Assembly: GCF_013403975.1 (NCBI RefSeq)
Contig: NZ_JABFDH010000002.1
Coordinates: 310,001 to 374,000, forward strand
From: Winogradskyella ursingii
GTDB lineage: Bacteria > Bacteroidota > Bacteroidia > Flavobacteriales > Flavobacteriaceae
Length of the DNA: 64,000 bases
Direction: 5' to 3'
Positions 24,970-34,820 of this stretch are shown here, in pieces. The translations under genes were made by a program, and so were the position numbers. The notes under the pieces are model-generated. The model saw only the letters and a program-made list of their open reading frames with translations, had not been told where the DNA came from and made no database searches. Position 1 is the stretch's first letter; each line of letters begins with the position of its first letter.

Positions 24970-27900
24970 GAAGAACACAGAAAAAGAATTTGGTCTGTCC
25001 TCGTGGGCAATTAACAATAAAACCACGATGTATGTGCTTATTGCTGTATTCTTCTTTTTGGGAGTTTCGGCTTTCTTTAGTATGCCACGTGAGAATTTCC
25101 CAGAAGTAAACGAAACCAAAATTTACGTAAGTACAGTTTATCCTGGAAACACAGCAGAGGATATAGAAAAGCTCGTAACAGATCCATTAGAAGACAAACT
25201 GAAAACGGTCAGTAACGTCGTAGAAATAACCTCAACATCCCAAGAGGACTATTCTATGTTGATTGTTGAATTTGATGAAAATATAACCGTAGAACAAGCC
25301 AAACAAAAAGTAAAAGATGAAATTGATTCTGAAACTTCAGGCGAAGATTGGCCAACCTTTAACGGAGCAAAGGTAGAACCTGATGTTTTTGAGTTAAGTC
25401 TTTCTGAAGAAATGCCGATTCTTAACATCAACATTTCTGGAGATTATCCTGTGGAGAAATTAAAGGATTATGCAGAGTATCTTCAAGATGAAATAGAGGA
25501 CCTTTCTGAAATAAAAAAGGCAGATATACGAGGTGCACAAGAAAAAGAGGTAGAAGTTGAAGTAGACATTTATAAAATGATGGCCGCTAAAGTCACCTTT
25601 AATGATATTTTAGGTGCCATAAGTCAAGGGAATTTAACGCAATCTGCTGGAAATATAAAGGCGAGTGGCCAAAGAAGGACTATTAGAGTGATTGGTGAAA
25701 TTGAAGAACCATCAGAACTTGAAAATTTTGTCGTAAAATCCGAAAACGGTAATGCCATCTATCTAAAAGATGTAGCAGAAGTATCATTTCACGAAGAAGA
25801 TAAAACCACTTTTGCAAGAAAATCTGGTAAGCCAGTCGTTATGCTCGATGTAAAAAAGCGAGCAGGAAAAAATATGGTGGCAGCCGCAGAACAAATTCAA
25901 GTGATTGTTCAAAATGCCATTGATAACGAATTTCCTCAAGATTTAGAGGTTTCTATCACCAACGACCAATCTTCTGTGACCATTGGTCAAGTAGATGATT
26001 TGGTCAACAACATCATCTTTGGAGTTATTCTGGTGGTAACTGTATTAATGTTTTTCCTCGGATTTAAGAACGCACTATTTGTTGGGTTTGCGATTCCTAT
26101 GTCCATGTTCATGTCCTTAATGATATTAAACCTCATTGGTTACAGTTTAAATACAATGGTACTGTTTGGATTGATTATGGGACTGGGAATGTTGGTAGAT
26201 AATGGTATTGTGGTAGTCGAAAATGTTTATCGCTTGATGGAAGATGAAGGCATGAGTAGAATTGAAGCGGCAAAAAAAGGTATTGGTGAAATAGCTTTTC
26301 CTATTATTATTTCAACCATGACAACAGTAGCTGCCTTTGTACCATTAGCTTTTTGGCCTGGGATTATGGGTGAATTTATGAAAATCTTACCTATTACGCT
26401 ATCTGTAGTTTTGGGCTCATCTCTGTTCGTAGCGATTTTCTTCAACTCAGTCTTAGTATCTCGATTTATGAAAATCGAAGATAAGGAAATGCCGTTGAGA
26501 CAAATCATTAGAACAACATCAATTGTTGCAGGTATTGGATTGCTCATTCTAATTTTTGGTGGTCAATATCGTGGGTTGGGAACATTAATGATTTTCACGG
26601 CGATTATGCTTTGGGCCTATCGTTTTTTCATTAGAAAATGGGCGAATAATTTTCAGAATAAATCATTGGTGAAACTTGAAAACTGGTATGAAAAGATGCT
26701 AACTGGAGCCCTTTCAAAAAAGCGACCTTATTTATTAAGTGGTGGTACGTTCCTTTTATTAATTGCCGCATTTATTGCTTTTGGAATTTCCGTAGGAATG
26801 CAACGTACCAAAATCGAGTTTTTCCCAGATAACAAACCCAATCAGATTATTGTATATATAGAATATCCTGAAGGAACAGCAATCGAAAAAACTAATGCCA
26901 TCACCAAACAGATCGAAGAGCGTGTATACGACGTCATTAACCAAGATCAATATATGGATGACGGTCGTAACTTCTTGGTAGAAAGTGCAGTTTCACAGGT
27001 TGGTGAAGGTGCGGGAAACCCACAAACCGATGGTGGTTCTGCTGCAGAAATGCCACATAAAGCAAAGATTACTGCGTCGATGCGAGAGTATAAATACCGT
27101 CGAGGAGAAGACAGTGAATTACTACGTCAAAAAGTACAGGAAGCTTTAGTTGGGATTTATCCTGGAGTATTAATTTCAGTTGAGAAAGACGCAAACGGAC
27201 CACCTGCAGGTGCACCAATAAATATAGAATTAGAGGGCAAGGACTACAATGAATTGATTGCAACTGCCGAACAGATGCGTAACTTCATCAATTCAAGAAA
27301 TATTGCAGGAATCGATGAGCTAAAAATAGATGTCAATAAGGACAAGCCAACAATGCAAGTTGAAATCGACAGAGAAAAGGCTGGTGAGTTAGGTATCTCT
27401 GCAAGGCAAATTGGTGACCAATTAAGAAATTCTATTTTTGGGTCTAAAGCCGGCATCTATAAAGAAGATGGTGATGATTTTGATATCTATGTACGTTTTG
27501 ACGAAGATTTAAGATATAATACAAGTGCTCTATTCAACCAAAATATCACTTTTAGAGATAATACAGGCCAGATAAAAGAAGTACCTCTATCTGCTGTAGC
27601 AAGCCAAAAGAACAACTCAGGTTTTAGCGCTATTAAACATAAGGACACTAAACGAGTTGTTACCGTTTATTCTGCCTTGGCACCAGGTTATACGGATGCG
27701 GGAGCGATAGTAACGCAAATTCAAAATGAAATGAAAAGTTTTGAGGGCTTGCCATCTGATATTAAAATAGATTATACAGGCCAGATTGAAGAACAAAACA
27801 AGCAAATGGCATTTTTAATGGGTGCATTTTTTACAGGTTTGGGATTAATTTTCTTCATTTTAATATTTCAGTTTAATTCTATTTCAAAACCAACTATAAT

Positions 27901-28492
27901 TATGTTGGCGATATTCTTGAGTTTAATAGGTGTATTTGGCGGACTTGTAATTACTGGAAGTGCATTTGTTATAATGATGACCATGGTAGGAATTATTTCA
28001 CTAGCTGGAATTGTTGTAAATAATGGTGTTGTATTATTAGATTATGCACAACTCCTTATAGATAGGAAGAAAAATGAATTAGGCCTGGAGGACGATGAAT
28101 ATTTATCGAGAGAAGATCTTTTTAATTGTATTGTAAAGGCCGGAAAGGCGCGTTTGAGACCTGTAATTCTTACAGCAATTACAACCATTCTAGGGCTAAT
28201 CCCATTGGCTATAGGTTTAAATATTAACTTCTTTACGTTATTCTCTGAATTCAATCCAAATATTTACATGGGAGGTGATAACGTAGTGTTCTGGGGACCT
28301 TTAGCTTGGACCGTTATTTACGGGTTGTTAATTGCTACCTTCTTGACGTTAATCGTTGTTCCTATCTTATTCTATTTAAGTATGAGATTGAAGATGTGGG
28401 CGAGGCGAAAGTTTAGCTCAAATGATGCAACCATTTCAACAACGGAAGAAACTGAGCTTATTGAAAATAGAAGAATGTCATTAGACAAATAA
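24950..28492 (+). CDS. RND (HAE1/AcrB-type) efflux pump permease
   Basis: An 1180-residue inner-membrane pump, long for AcrB-type (about 1040), with extra length in the C-terminal half and tail. A first helix (about 25-43) precedes the porter domain. A helix block at about 345-500 contains Gly-Leu-Ile-Met-Gly-Leu-Gly-Met-Leu-Val-Asp-Asn-Gly-Ile, the equivalent of the AcrB proton-relay Asp region. A second half follows with helices from about 960 to 1150. The start is ATG 24950 or 24956, overlapping the adaptor gene. Drug or metabolite substrate unknown. Confidence 0.93.
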   Translation: MVMKTNKKNTEKEFGLSSWAINNKTTMYVLIAVFFFLGVSAFFSMPRENFPEVNETKIYVSTVYPGNTAEDIEKLVTDPLEDKLKTVSNVVEITSTSQEDYSMLIVEFDENITVEQAKQKVKDEIDSETSGEDWPTFNGAKVEPDVFELSLSEEMPILNINISGDYPVEKLKDYAEYLQDEIEDLSEIKKADIRGAQEKEVEVEVDIYKMMAAKVTFNDILGAISQGNLTQSAGNIKASGQRRTIRVIGEIEEPSELENFVVKSENGNAIYLKDVAEVSFHEEDKTTFARKSGKPVVMLDVKKRAGKNMVAAAEQIQVIVQNAIDNEFPQDLEVSITNDQSSVTIGQVDDLVNNIIFGVILVVTVLMFFLGFKNALFVGFAIPMSMFMSLMILNLIGYSLNTMVLFGLIMGLGMLVDNGIVVVENVYRLMEDEGMSRIEAAKKGIGEIAFPIIISTMTTVAAFVPLAFWPGIMGEFMKILPITLSVVLGSSLFVAIFFNSVLVSRFMKIEDKEMPLRQIIRTTSIVAGIGLLILIFGGQYRGLGTLMIFTAIMLWAYRFFIRKWANNFQNKSLVKLENWYEKMLTGALSKKRPYLLSGGTFLLLIAAFIAFGISVGMQRTKIEFFPDNKPNQIIVYIEYPEGTAIEKTNAITKQIEERVYDVINQDQYMDDGRNFLVESAVSQVGEGAGNPQTDGGSAAEMPHKAKITASMREYKYRRGEDSELLRQKVQEALVGIYPGVLISVEKDANGPPAGAPINIELEGKDYNELIATAEQMRNFINSRNIAGIDELKIDVNKDKPTMQVEIDREKAGELGISARQIGDQLRNSIFGSKAGIYKEDGDDFDIYVRFDEDLRYNTSALFNQNITFRDNTGQIKEVPLSAVASQKNNSGFSAIKHKDTKRVVTVYSALAPGYTDAGAIVTQIQNEMKSFEGLPSDIKIDYTGQIEEQNKQMAFLMGAFFTGLGLIFFILIFQFNSISKPTIIMLAIFLSLIGVFGGLVITGSAFVIMMTMVGIISLAGIVVNNGVVLLDYAQLLIDRKKNELGLEDDEYLSREDLFNCIVKAGKARLRPVILTAITTILGLIPLAIGLNINFFTLFSEFNPNIYMGGDNVVFWGPLAWTVIYGLLIATFLTLIVVPILFYLSMRLKMWARRKFSSNDATISTTEETELIENRRMSLDK

Positions 28493-28516
28493 TAAGCGAT
28501 GAAGTATAAACAAAAT

Positions 28517-28544
28517 AAAAGCCTCAACAAAAGTTGAGGCTTTT
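28517..28544. terminator. bidirectional terminator between the RND pump and SusD genes
   Basis: AAAAGCCTCAAC (28517-28528) and GTTGAGGCTTTT (28533-28544) pair perfectly and lie between convergent genes. Confidence 0.85.
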
Positions 28545-28569
28545 ACTATGAATTTAATTGAAAATCAAT

Positions 28570-29886
28570 TTAATTCTGAAGTTCCGCAAATGGAGTCGGG
28601 AACTGATTGATTACATTATCTCCTTGTCTATCTAAAGGAATATTAGTTGGATTAAGCATATTTAATCTTCTCAAATCAATCCAACGATGACCTTCCGCAA
28701 GAAGCGAATATCTTCTCTGCATCAAAACCTCGTCGAGAAGTGCATCAGGATCGTTTTCATCTCCAGAATAATCTGGTAAACCGGCTGCATTACGTACTCT
28801 ATTAATTGCCGCAACCGTTTCAGAGTTATTAGAACCTATGTTTGCTTCAGCATAAATAAGTATCAACTCTTCATTTCTAATCAAATAAACTGGATCTACA
28901 TTACTATCGTAAACAGCTATTTGATACTGGGCAGTAAGCATATCGAAAGAAGTTGGCTCATCGAATTGTATTGCTTTTTCATCTACTCTAGTATCACCTG
29001 CTTCTGCATCTGCAATCCAGGTAGGGTGTATCATAAATTCTTGACCAGATTGAAAAGGTACATGGAATTGTGTATTGACAATATCATTACCCGTAAGGCC
29101 AAAAACGTGAGCAGGCCCATTGTACAAATCACCGTCTATATCAAGAAAAGAATCATTTAATAATGATAAAACCAATCCATCGTTACCTTGATATAAAGCA
29201 ACTCTAGCTGCTAAAGCTCTATTGAATTCGCTAAAAGTAGCTGGTGTATCGAAATTAGAAAAACCACTACTTATTGGGAAAACAAAATCATCTGAAGCGT
29301 TTGCTAAATCTGTATTAGCTTCATTTAATAGTGCCATGATTGCAGTCAATGCCTCTTCATAAGACACAAAAGGTCCAAGATTGTCAGGATCGTCTACATC
29401 TATTCTAATCCCATTGTCAAATTGACGATTAGCTACCATTAAAAGCGCATAAGCCTTTAATGTTTTGGCATAACCATAGTAGCTATTCTTTTCCGCATCT
29501 GTATATCCTGCGGCAGAATTTTCGACGGATTTAATCAGAATGTTTGCCGATTTCACCACTTTATACCAGGCAGCAAATGCTCTAGTAGTTAAAAATCCGT
29601 TGTTATCCAATGGCCCTTTTAATAATTCGCCCGTATAACGTGGATCTACGCCTGTGAGATCATAATATTCTCTTCCCAAGATACTTACAGTATCATAATG
29701 AAAAGCAAGATCATTTCTCATAACGGCTTCCAAACCAACCGCAAGTAATCTAACATCTTCAGCTGTCGATCCTTCTTCGAAACTGCCCACTGTAGGAGCG
29801 TTTGGATTTTCAATATCTTCTAATTCGCAACCTGCAAAAAGCAGTACGGCAAATAAGAAGCATAATTTTATTGCTGTTTTTTTCAT
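28570..29886 (-). CDS. SusD/RagB-family nutrient-binding outer-membrane lipoprotein
   Basis: A 438-residue protein with a signal peptide and lipobox Phe-Ala-Gly-Cys (Cys about residue 19). The helical TPR-like scaffold of SusD is suggested by repeats such as Ala-Lys-Thr-Leu-Lys-Ala-Tyr-Ala-Leu. The conserved C-terminal region contains Arg-Asn-Glu-Glu-Leu-Ile-Leu-Ile-Tyr-Ala-Glu-Ala and Glu-Gly-His-Arg-Trp-Ile-Asp-Leu-Arg-Arg. It forms the lid of the SusC channel encoded just upstream (10-base gap). No glycoside hydrolase or regulator is adjacent, so the substrate cannot be inferred. Confidence 0.93.
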   Translation of the reverse strand: MKKTAIKLCFLFAVLLFAGCELEDIENPNAPTVGSFEEGSTAEDVRLLAVGLEAVMRNDLAFHYDTVSILGREYYDLTGVDPRYTGELLKGPLDNNGFLTTRAFAAWYKVVKSANILIKSVENSAAGYTDAEKNSYYGYAKTLKAYALLMVANRQFDNGIRIDVDDPDNLGPFVSYEEALTAIMALLNEANTDLANASDDFVFPISSGFSNFDTPATFSEFNRALAARVALYQGNDGLVLSLLNDSFLDIDGDLYNGPAHVFGLTGNDIVNTQFHVPFQSGQEFMIHPTWIADAEAGDTRVDEKAIQFDEPTSFDMLTAQYQIAVYDSNVDPVYLIRNEELILIYAEANIGSNNSETVAAINRVRNAAGLPDYSGDENDPDALLDEVLMQRRYSLLAEGHRWIDLRRLNMLNPTNIPLDRQGDNVINQFPTPFAELQN

Positions 29887-29896
29887 AATTTTTTTT

Positions 29897-32857
29897 TTAG
29901 AAATTTACATTAAAATGAAAGTTAATGAACTTTGACTGTGGGTAAGGAGTTACCTCAACGTTATTTGCCAACACATTGTTACCAAAGTTGGAAACCTCAG
30001 GATCATAACTGTTGTAATCAAAAATGTTAATTAAGTTCCTACCAGAAACACCTACTTTAATCTTATTAGCATATTTTATTAGACCATTTGGCAAAGTATA
30101 AAATAAACCAATTTCTCTAAGTTTAATGTAACCAGCATCTTCAATATATGGATCGGGATTCACAAAAGCTTGGCTTCCTCTAAATTCACCATTCGTCAAT
30201 TCACCACTTGGGTCTAAATCTGTATCATTAAAATCCCAAGTAGTACCAGCCAAGTCATATAAGAGTGTTGATAGGTTAATATTATCACCACCTTTTTTCC
30301 AGTGCCATAAGAATGTAAAGTCAAAATTTTTGTATTTTATTTCATTGTACCAAGACATCTGAAAATCTGGCTCGGCATTTCCATACACAAAGAAACCATC
30401 GCCTTCCGGATCTCGTCTTGCGATTTCTTCAGCGGTAAAGTTATCTGGGTCATAAGTACCTACAATTTGTGTTGCACTTTTTCCTTCTTGAATTAAGAAC
30501 GTACCCAAAGAAGCCGCGAAGCCACCTGTAGTAAATGAAGGTATATCGAGCTCCGTAATTTCAGATTTGTTTTTCCACCATTTAAAGTCGGCATTCCATG
30601 AAAAATCTTCTTTTTCCAAAATATTGGCATTCAGACCCAATTCAAGACCTCTGTTCTGTAAGGTACCTGCGTTTACAGGAGCCGCAGTAAAACCGGAAGA
30701 TGTCGGAATTTGAGAATTAAGTAATAGCTCTTTTACTTGCTTGTCATAAAATGATACTTCCAAAACAAACTTATTGTCCAATACGCCTAAATCAAAACCA
30801 AATTCCAACTCTGATTGTCTTTCTGGACCTATATTTGAGTTTCCTCTAAGATCACCAGGGCTTAAACCAGATTCACCGTCTATAAATTGGGCATTCATAG
30901 TGGCAAAACGTTGATTAAATTGTGAAAAGCGTCCAGCCTCACCATATGCAATTCTTGGCTTAAAATAATTAACCGTTTCGATATTCCAAAAATCAAACTT
31001 ACTTAGGTTAATTGCTAAGTTGGCTTTTGGATAGTAATAGAATCGATTAGCCTCACCATTATTGGTAGATTTATCCCCTCGAATACCCACTGTTCCTATA
31101 ATTTTATCTTGATAATTAATCTCTTCCTGCACGAAGAAACCTTTATCTCTCTGTGGAATTATAGTTTGATTGGTTGAGATATTAGATGCTTGACTTAAAC
31201 TTGTTTGCGAACCGTTAAGCCCAGTTCCGATAGTTAAAACTGTATTTCTGTCAAAATCTTGTAAAAAGCTACCTAATTGCGTAGTAAAACTCAATCCATT
31301 ATCCAAATTTAAATCATGTACTAAAAATGCGGATATATTGTAATTTGTGTTCACTGTAGTACCAGAAATTGAAACACCACCTAAAGATGTTGGGTCTCTA
31401 AAATAGGTTAATGCACTTGGAAAAATACTAGTAGATCTTAGGGTATATTGGTCAAAACCACCTTCTAATACCAATTTTAATCTATTGTTATCATTTGTAA
31501 ATAGTTTAACGTTAGTTTTTGCACTACCTATAAAACGATTAACCTCTTCTCTATTTGTTGTAAGAGCAACTGTCTCTAAAACATTAGAGCCTGCACCACC
31601 TTGAGGATAAACCCCATCTACTGGAAATAAATCTTCCCATGGATAGGTAAATGCCAAAGCATAACCTACAGTTCTATTAGCATTACCATTGTTAAAGAAC
31701 CCTCTATCTGATTGCGAGTTAATATAGTTTGTGGTAACATATATATCCAACCAATCGTTAAAACGTTGACCTATGTTCAGTCTTACAGAACTTTTCTTAT
31801 AACCAGTATTATCTACTAAACCAGGTTCGTTTCTATGGGTTGCACCAAAGAAGTAATCATTCATTTCGCCTCCACCAGATGTTGAAAAACGTGTGGTCGA
31901 TGAGATTACAGTATTATCGAACAATTCAGCCTCATAATCATTTAAAACAGGATTATCAGGACCTCCAAGGGCAGTTATTTGAGCTTGCGTATAATCTCTT
32001 ATCCCTAACAACTGTGTAGGACTTCTTAATCCTACGACTTGAGAGAATGAAGTCTGTGGCAGTCCAGATTTACCACGCTTAGTGGTTATAAGAACAACAC
32101 CACCAGCAGCACGAGATCCATAAATAGCTGCGGCCGAAGCACCTTTTAATATTTCAACACTTTCTATATCTTCAGGATCTATATCAGCAATACGATTGGA
32201 CGCATCATCTTGGTTAGTTGATGGGTTTCCACCACCAGCAGCTTCACTAACAATATTATTTCCTAAACCAATGGATTGATTATCTACATAAACTCCATCT
32301 ACAATAAATAAAGGTTGTTGATCACCAAATACCGAAGTTACACCCCTTAATCGCATTGAAATACCTCCACCAGGAGCACCAGAATTAGCTTTAATTTCTG
32401 CACCTGTAAATTTTCCAGAAAGAGCACCATCCAATCCAGACTGTACCGTAACACCTGTCAACTTTTCAGCAGATACCGACGCAACTGCATTTGCCGCATT
32501 GGATCTTTTGGTAGATGAAGCTAGTCCAGTAACAACTACCTCGTCTAATAATGCCGCCGATTCTTCCATCTCTACATTGACAGTAGAAGCAGAATTAACA
32601 TTTATTTCGACCGTTTTGTAACCCAGATAGGAATACACCAGAGTTGCTGGAAAATTATCTACGGCTAGACTATAATTACCGTCGAAGTCGGTTGTTGTCC
32701 CGTTAGATGTACCTTTTTCAATTATGGTTCCTCCAATTATGGGAACACCAGTTGCTTGATCTGTCATTTTTCCTGTGACTTCTTGTCCAAAAAACATCGA
32801 AGGCACCATAAAAAACGAAAACATTAGCAATTTAATAAAAACATGTTTGTTCTTCAT
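29897..32857 (-). CDS. SusC/RagA-family TonB-dependent outer-membrane transporter
   Basis: I use ATG 32857 (Met-Lys-Asn-Lys-His), giving 986 residues. After the signal peptide (ends near Phe-Phe-Gly-Gln) there is a carboxypeptidase-like regulatory domain (about 25-105) and a TonB box-like Asp-Glu-Val-Val-Val-Thr-Gly. The plug has Leu-Phe-Ile-Val-Asp-Gly-Val-Tyr-Val-Asp-Asn, the SusC signature. A long barrel follows, ending in Phe-His-Phe-Asn-Val-Asn-Phe. It partners the SusD-like protein in an orphan pair lacking neighbouring degradative enzymes. Confidence 0.94.
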   Translation of the reverse strand: MKNKHVFIKLLMFSFFMVPSMFFGQEVTGKMTDQATGVPIIGGTIIEKGTSNGTTTDFDGNYSLAVDNFPATLVYSYLGYKTVEINVNSASTVNVEMEESAALLDEVVVTGLASSTKRSNAANAVASVSAEKLTGVTVQSGLDGALSGKFTGAEIKANSGAPGGGISMRLRGVTSVFGDQQPLFIVDGVYVDNQSIGLGNNIVSEAAGGGNPSTNQDDASNRIADIDPEDIESVEILKGASAAAIYGSRAAGGVVLITTKRGKSGLPQTSFSQVVGLRSPTQLLGIRDYTQAQITALGGPDNPVLNDYEAELFDNTVISSTTRFSTSGGGEMNDYFFGATHRNEPGLVDNTGYKKSSVRLNIGQRFNDWLDIYVTTNYINSQSDRGFFNNGNANRTVGYALAFTYPWEDLFPVDGVYPQGGAGSNVLETVALTTNREEVNRFIGSAKTNVKLFTNDNNRLKLVLEGGFDQYTLRSTSIFPSALTYFRDPTSLGGVSISGTTVNTNYNISAFLVHDLNLDNGLSFTTQLGSFLQDFDRNTVLTIGTGLNGSQTSLSQASNISTNQTIIPQRDKGFFVQEEINYQDKIIGTVGIRGDKSTNNGEANRFYYYPKANLAINLSKFDFWNIETVNYFKPRIAYGEAGRFSQFNQRFATMNAQFIDGESGLSPGDLRGNSNIGPERQSELEFGFDLGVLDNKFVLEVSFYDKQVKELLLNSQIPTSSGFTAAPVNAGTLQNRGLELGLNANILEKEDFSWNADFKWWKNKSEITELDIPSFTTGGFAASLGTFLIQEGKSATQIVGTYDPDNFTAEEIARRDPEGDGFFVYGNAEPDFQMSWYNEIKYKNFDFTFLWHWKKGGDNINLSTLLYDLAGTTWDFNDTDLDPSGELTNGEFRGSQAFVNPDPYIEDAGYIKLREIGLFYTLPNGLIKYANKIKVGVSGRNLINIFDYNSYDPEVSNFGNNVLANNVEVTPYPQSKFINFHFNVNF

Positions 32858-32998
32858 TTGATTAGAATTAGTTAATATTACACTCAAATATCTGAATAAT
32901 ATTTAATATTTAACAGAAATTAAGAGTTTTTTTAAATATATGATAATCCTTGAATTCTTTTTGAATCGGGCACATAACGTTATATCATTAATTAATTT

Positions 32999-33006
32999 TA
33001 AATTTG
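32999..33006 (+). promoter_or_regulatory. -7 element TAAATTTG before aspS
   Basis: TAAATTTG matches TAnnTTTG and lies 18 bases before the aspS ATG. The -33 part is weak (TTA 16 bases upstream). The mRNA leader would be about 12 bases. Confidence 0.5.
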
Positions 33007-33024
33007 CACGATTAAGATTATTAT

Positions 33025-34779
33025 ATGTACAGAAGTCACAATTGTGGTGAGCTAAGAGCATCCCACAGCAATACAGAAATTATACTTTCAGGATGGGTTC
33101 AAGGGATCCGAGATAAAGGTTTTATGGTATATGTCGATCTACGTGACCGCTATGGCATTACTCAACTTTATTTTGATGAAGAGCAGTCTTCAATAGAATT
33201 GATGGAAAAAGCCCAAAAACTTGGAAGGGAATTTGTGATACAGGTAAAAGGTAAAGTTCAGGAACGCGCTTCTAAAAACCCAAATATTCCAACAGGCGAT
33301 ATTGAAGTTTTAGTTTCAGAATTAACTATTTTAAATACATCCAAAGTGCCACCTTTTACTATCGAAGATAAAACCGATGGTGGTGAGGATTTGCGTATGA
33401 AATATCGCTACTTAGATATTCGTCGTAATCCGGTTAAAAACAGTTTAATGTTTAGGCACAAAGTGACGCAAGCCGTTAGAAATTACCTTTCAAACGAAGA
33501 TTTTATTGAGGTTGAAACACCCTACTTAATTAAATCCACACCAGAAGGCGCACGTGATTTCGTCGTTCCATCTCGTATGAATGAAGGTCAGTTTTACGCT
33601 CTACCACAATCACCTCAAACTTTTAAACAGTTGTTGATGGTTGGTGGCATGGATAAGTATTTTCAAATTGTCAAATGTTTCCGTGATGAAGATCTACGCG
33701 CAGACAGACAACCAGAATTTACACAAATCGACTGCGAAATGGCCTTTGTAGAGCAAGAAGATATTCTTAATACTTTTGAAGGATTGACACGTCATTTGCT
33801 GAAAGAAATCAATGGTGTTGAAGTTGAAAAGTTCCCAAGAATGCTTTATGATGATGCGATGCGTTTGTATGGAAACGACAAACCAGATATAAGATTCGGG
33901 ATGGAATTTGGAGAACTTAATGAAGTTGCACAACATAAAGATTTTAATGTTTTCAATTCAGCTGAATTGGTTGTCGGAATTGCAGTTCCTAATGGAAACA
34001 TTTACACCAGAAAAGAAATTGACAAACTTATAGATTGGGTAAAACGACCACAAGTTGGTGCGTTAGGTATGGTCTATTGTCGTTGTAATGAGGATGGTAC
34101 TTATAAATCTTCAGTCGATAAGTTTTACGACCAAGAGGATTTGTCAAAATGGGCTGAAAAAACTGGTGCTAAAGCTGGTGATTTAATATTAGTACTTTCT
34201 GGAGAAACCAATAAAACGAGAGCACAGTTAAGTGCCCTGCGTATGGAATTGGCAGAGCGATTAGGATTACGCAAGCCTAATCAATTTGCACCGCTATGGG
34301 TAATGGATTTTCCCCTCTTGGAATGGGATGAAGATACAGAGCGCTACCACGCGATGCACCATCCATTTACCTCGCCAAAACCAGGACAACTGGAACTACT
34401 AGACACCAAACCTGGCGAAGTTAAGGCCAATGCTTATGATTTAGTATTGAACGGAAACGAAATTGGTGGAGGCTCAATTAGAATTCACGACAAAGCCACG
34501 CAAGCCATAATGTTGAAACATCTCGGTTTTTCGGAAGAAGAAGCTAGAGCGCAATTTGGGTTTTTAATGGATGCTTTTGAATATGGCGCGCCACCACATG
34601 GAGGAATTGCATTTGGATTAGACAGACTGGTTGCTATTTTAGGTGGACAGGAAACTATTAGGGATTTTATTGCTTTCCCAAAAAACAACTCTGGTAGAGA
34701 TGTGATGATTGACGCTCCTGCTCCAATCGATAAGGAACAACTAGAAGAATTGAGTTTAAAACTTAATTTAAAATCATAA
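33025..34779 (+). CDS. aspS: aspartyl-tRNA synthetase
   Basis: This cytoplasmic class II synthetase charges tRNA-Asp. The 584-residue length, OB-fold N-terminal domain (about 15-110), motif 2 [14 protein letters not shown], the bacterial-type GAD insertion (about 285-415) and motif 3 Gly-Leu-Asp-Arg-Leu all fit the bacterial enzyme. Together with asnS at 5161 it gives both cognate synthetases, so the enzyme is probably discriminating. Confidence 0.97.
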   Translation: MYRSHNCGELRASHSNTEIILSGWVQGIRDKGFMVYVDLRDRYGITQLYFDEEQSSIELMEKAQKLGREFVIQVKGKVQERASKNPNIPTGDIEVLVSELTILNTSKVPPFTIEDKTDGGEDLRMKYRYLDIRRNPVKNSLMFRHKVTQAVRNYLSNEDFIEVETPYLIKSTPEGARDFVVPSRMNEGQFYALPQSPQTFKQLLMVGGMDKYFQIVKCFRDEDLRADRQPEFTQIDCEMAFVEQEDILNTFEGLTRHLLKEINGVEVEKFPRMLYDDAMRLYGNDKPDIRFGMEFGELNEVAQHKDFNVFNSAELVVGIAVPNGNIYTRKEIDKLIDWVKRPQVGALGMVYCRCNEDGTYKSSVDKFYDQEDLSKWAEKTGAKAGDLILVLSGETNKTRAQLSALRMELAERLGLRKPNQFAPLWVMDFPLLEWDEDTERYHAMHHPFTSPKPGQLELLDTKPGEVKANAYDLVLNGNEIGGGSIRIHDKATQAIMLKHLGFSEEEARAQFGFLMDAFEYGAPPHGGIAFGLDRLVAILGGQETIRDFIAFPKNNSGRDVMIDAPAPIDKEQLEELSLKLNLKS

Positions 34780-34820
34780 CTTTAGACCTGTCTGGTTTTA
34801 AGTCTAGATAGGTCTACTAT

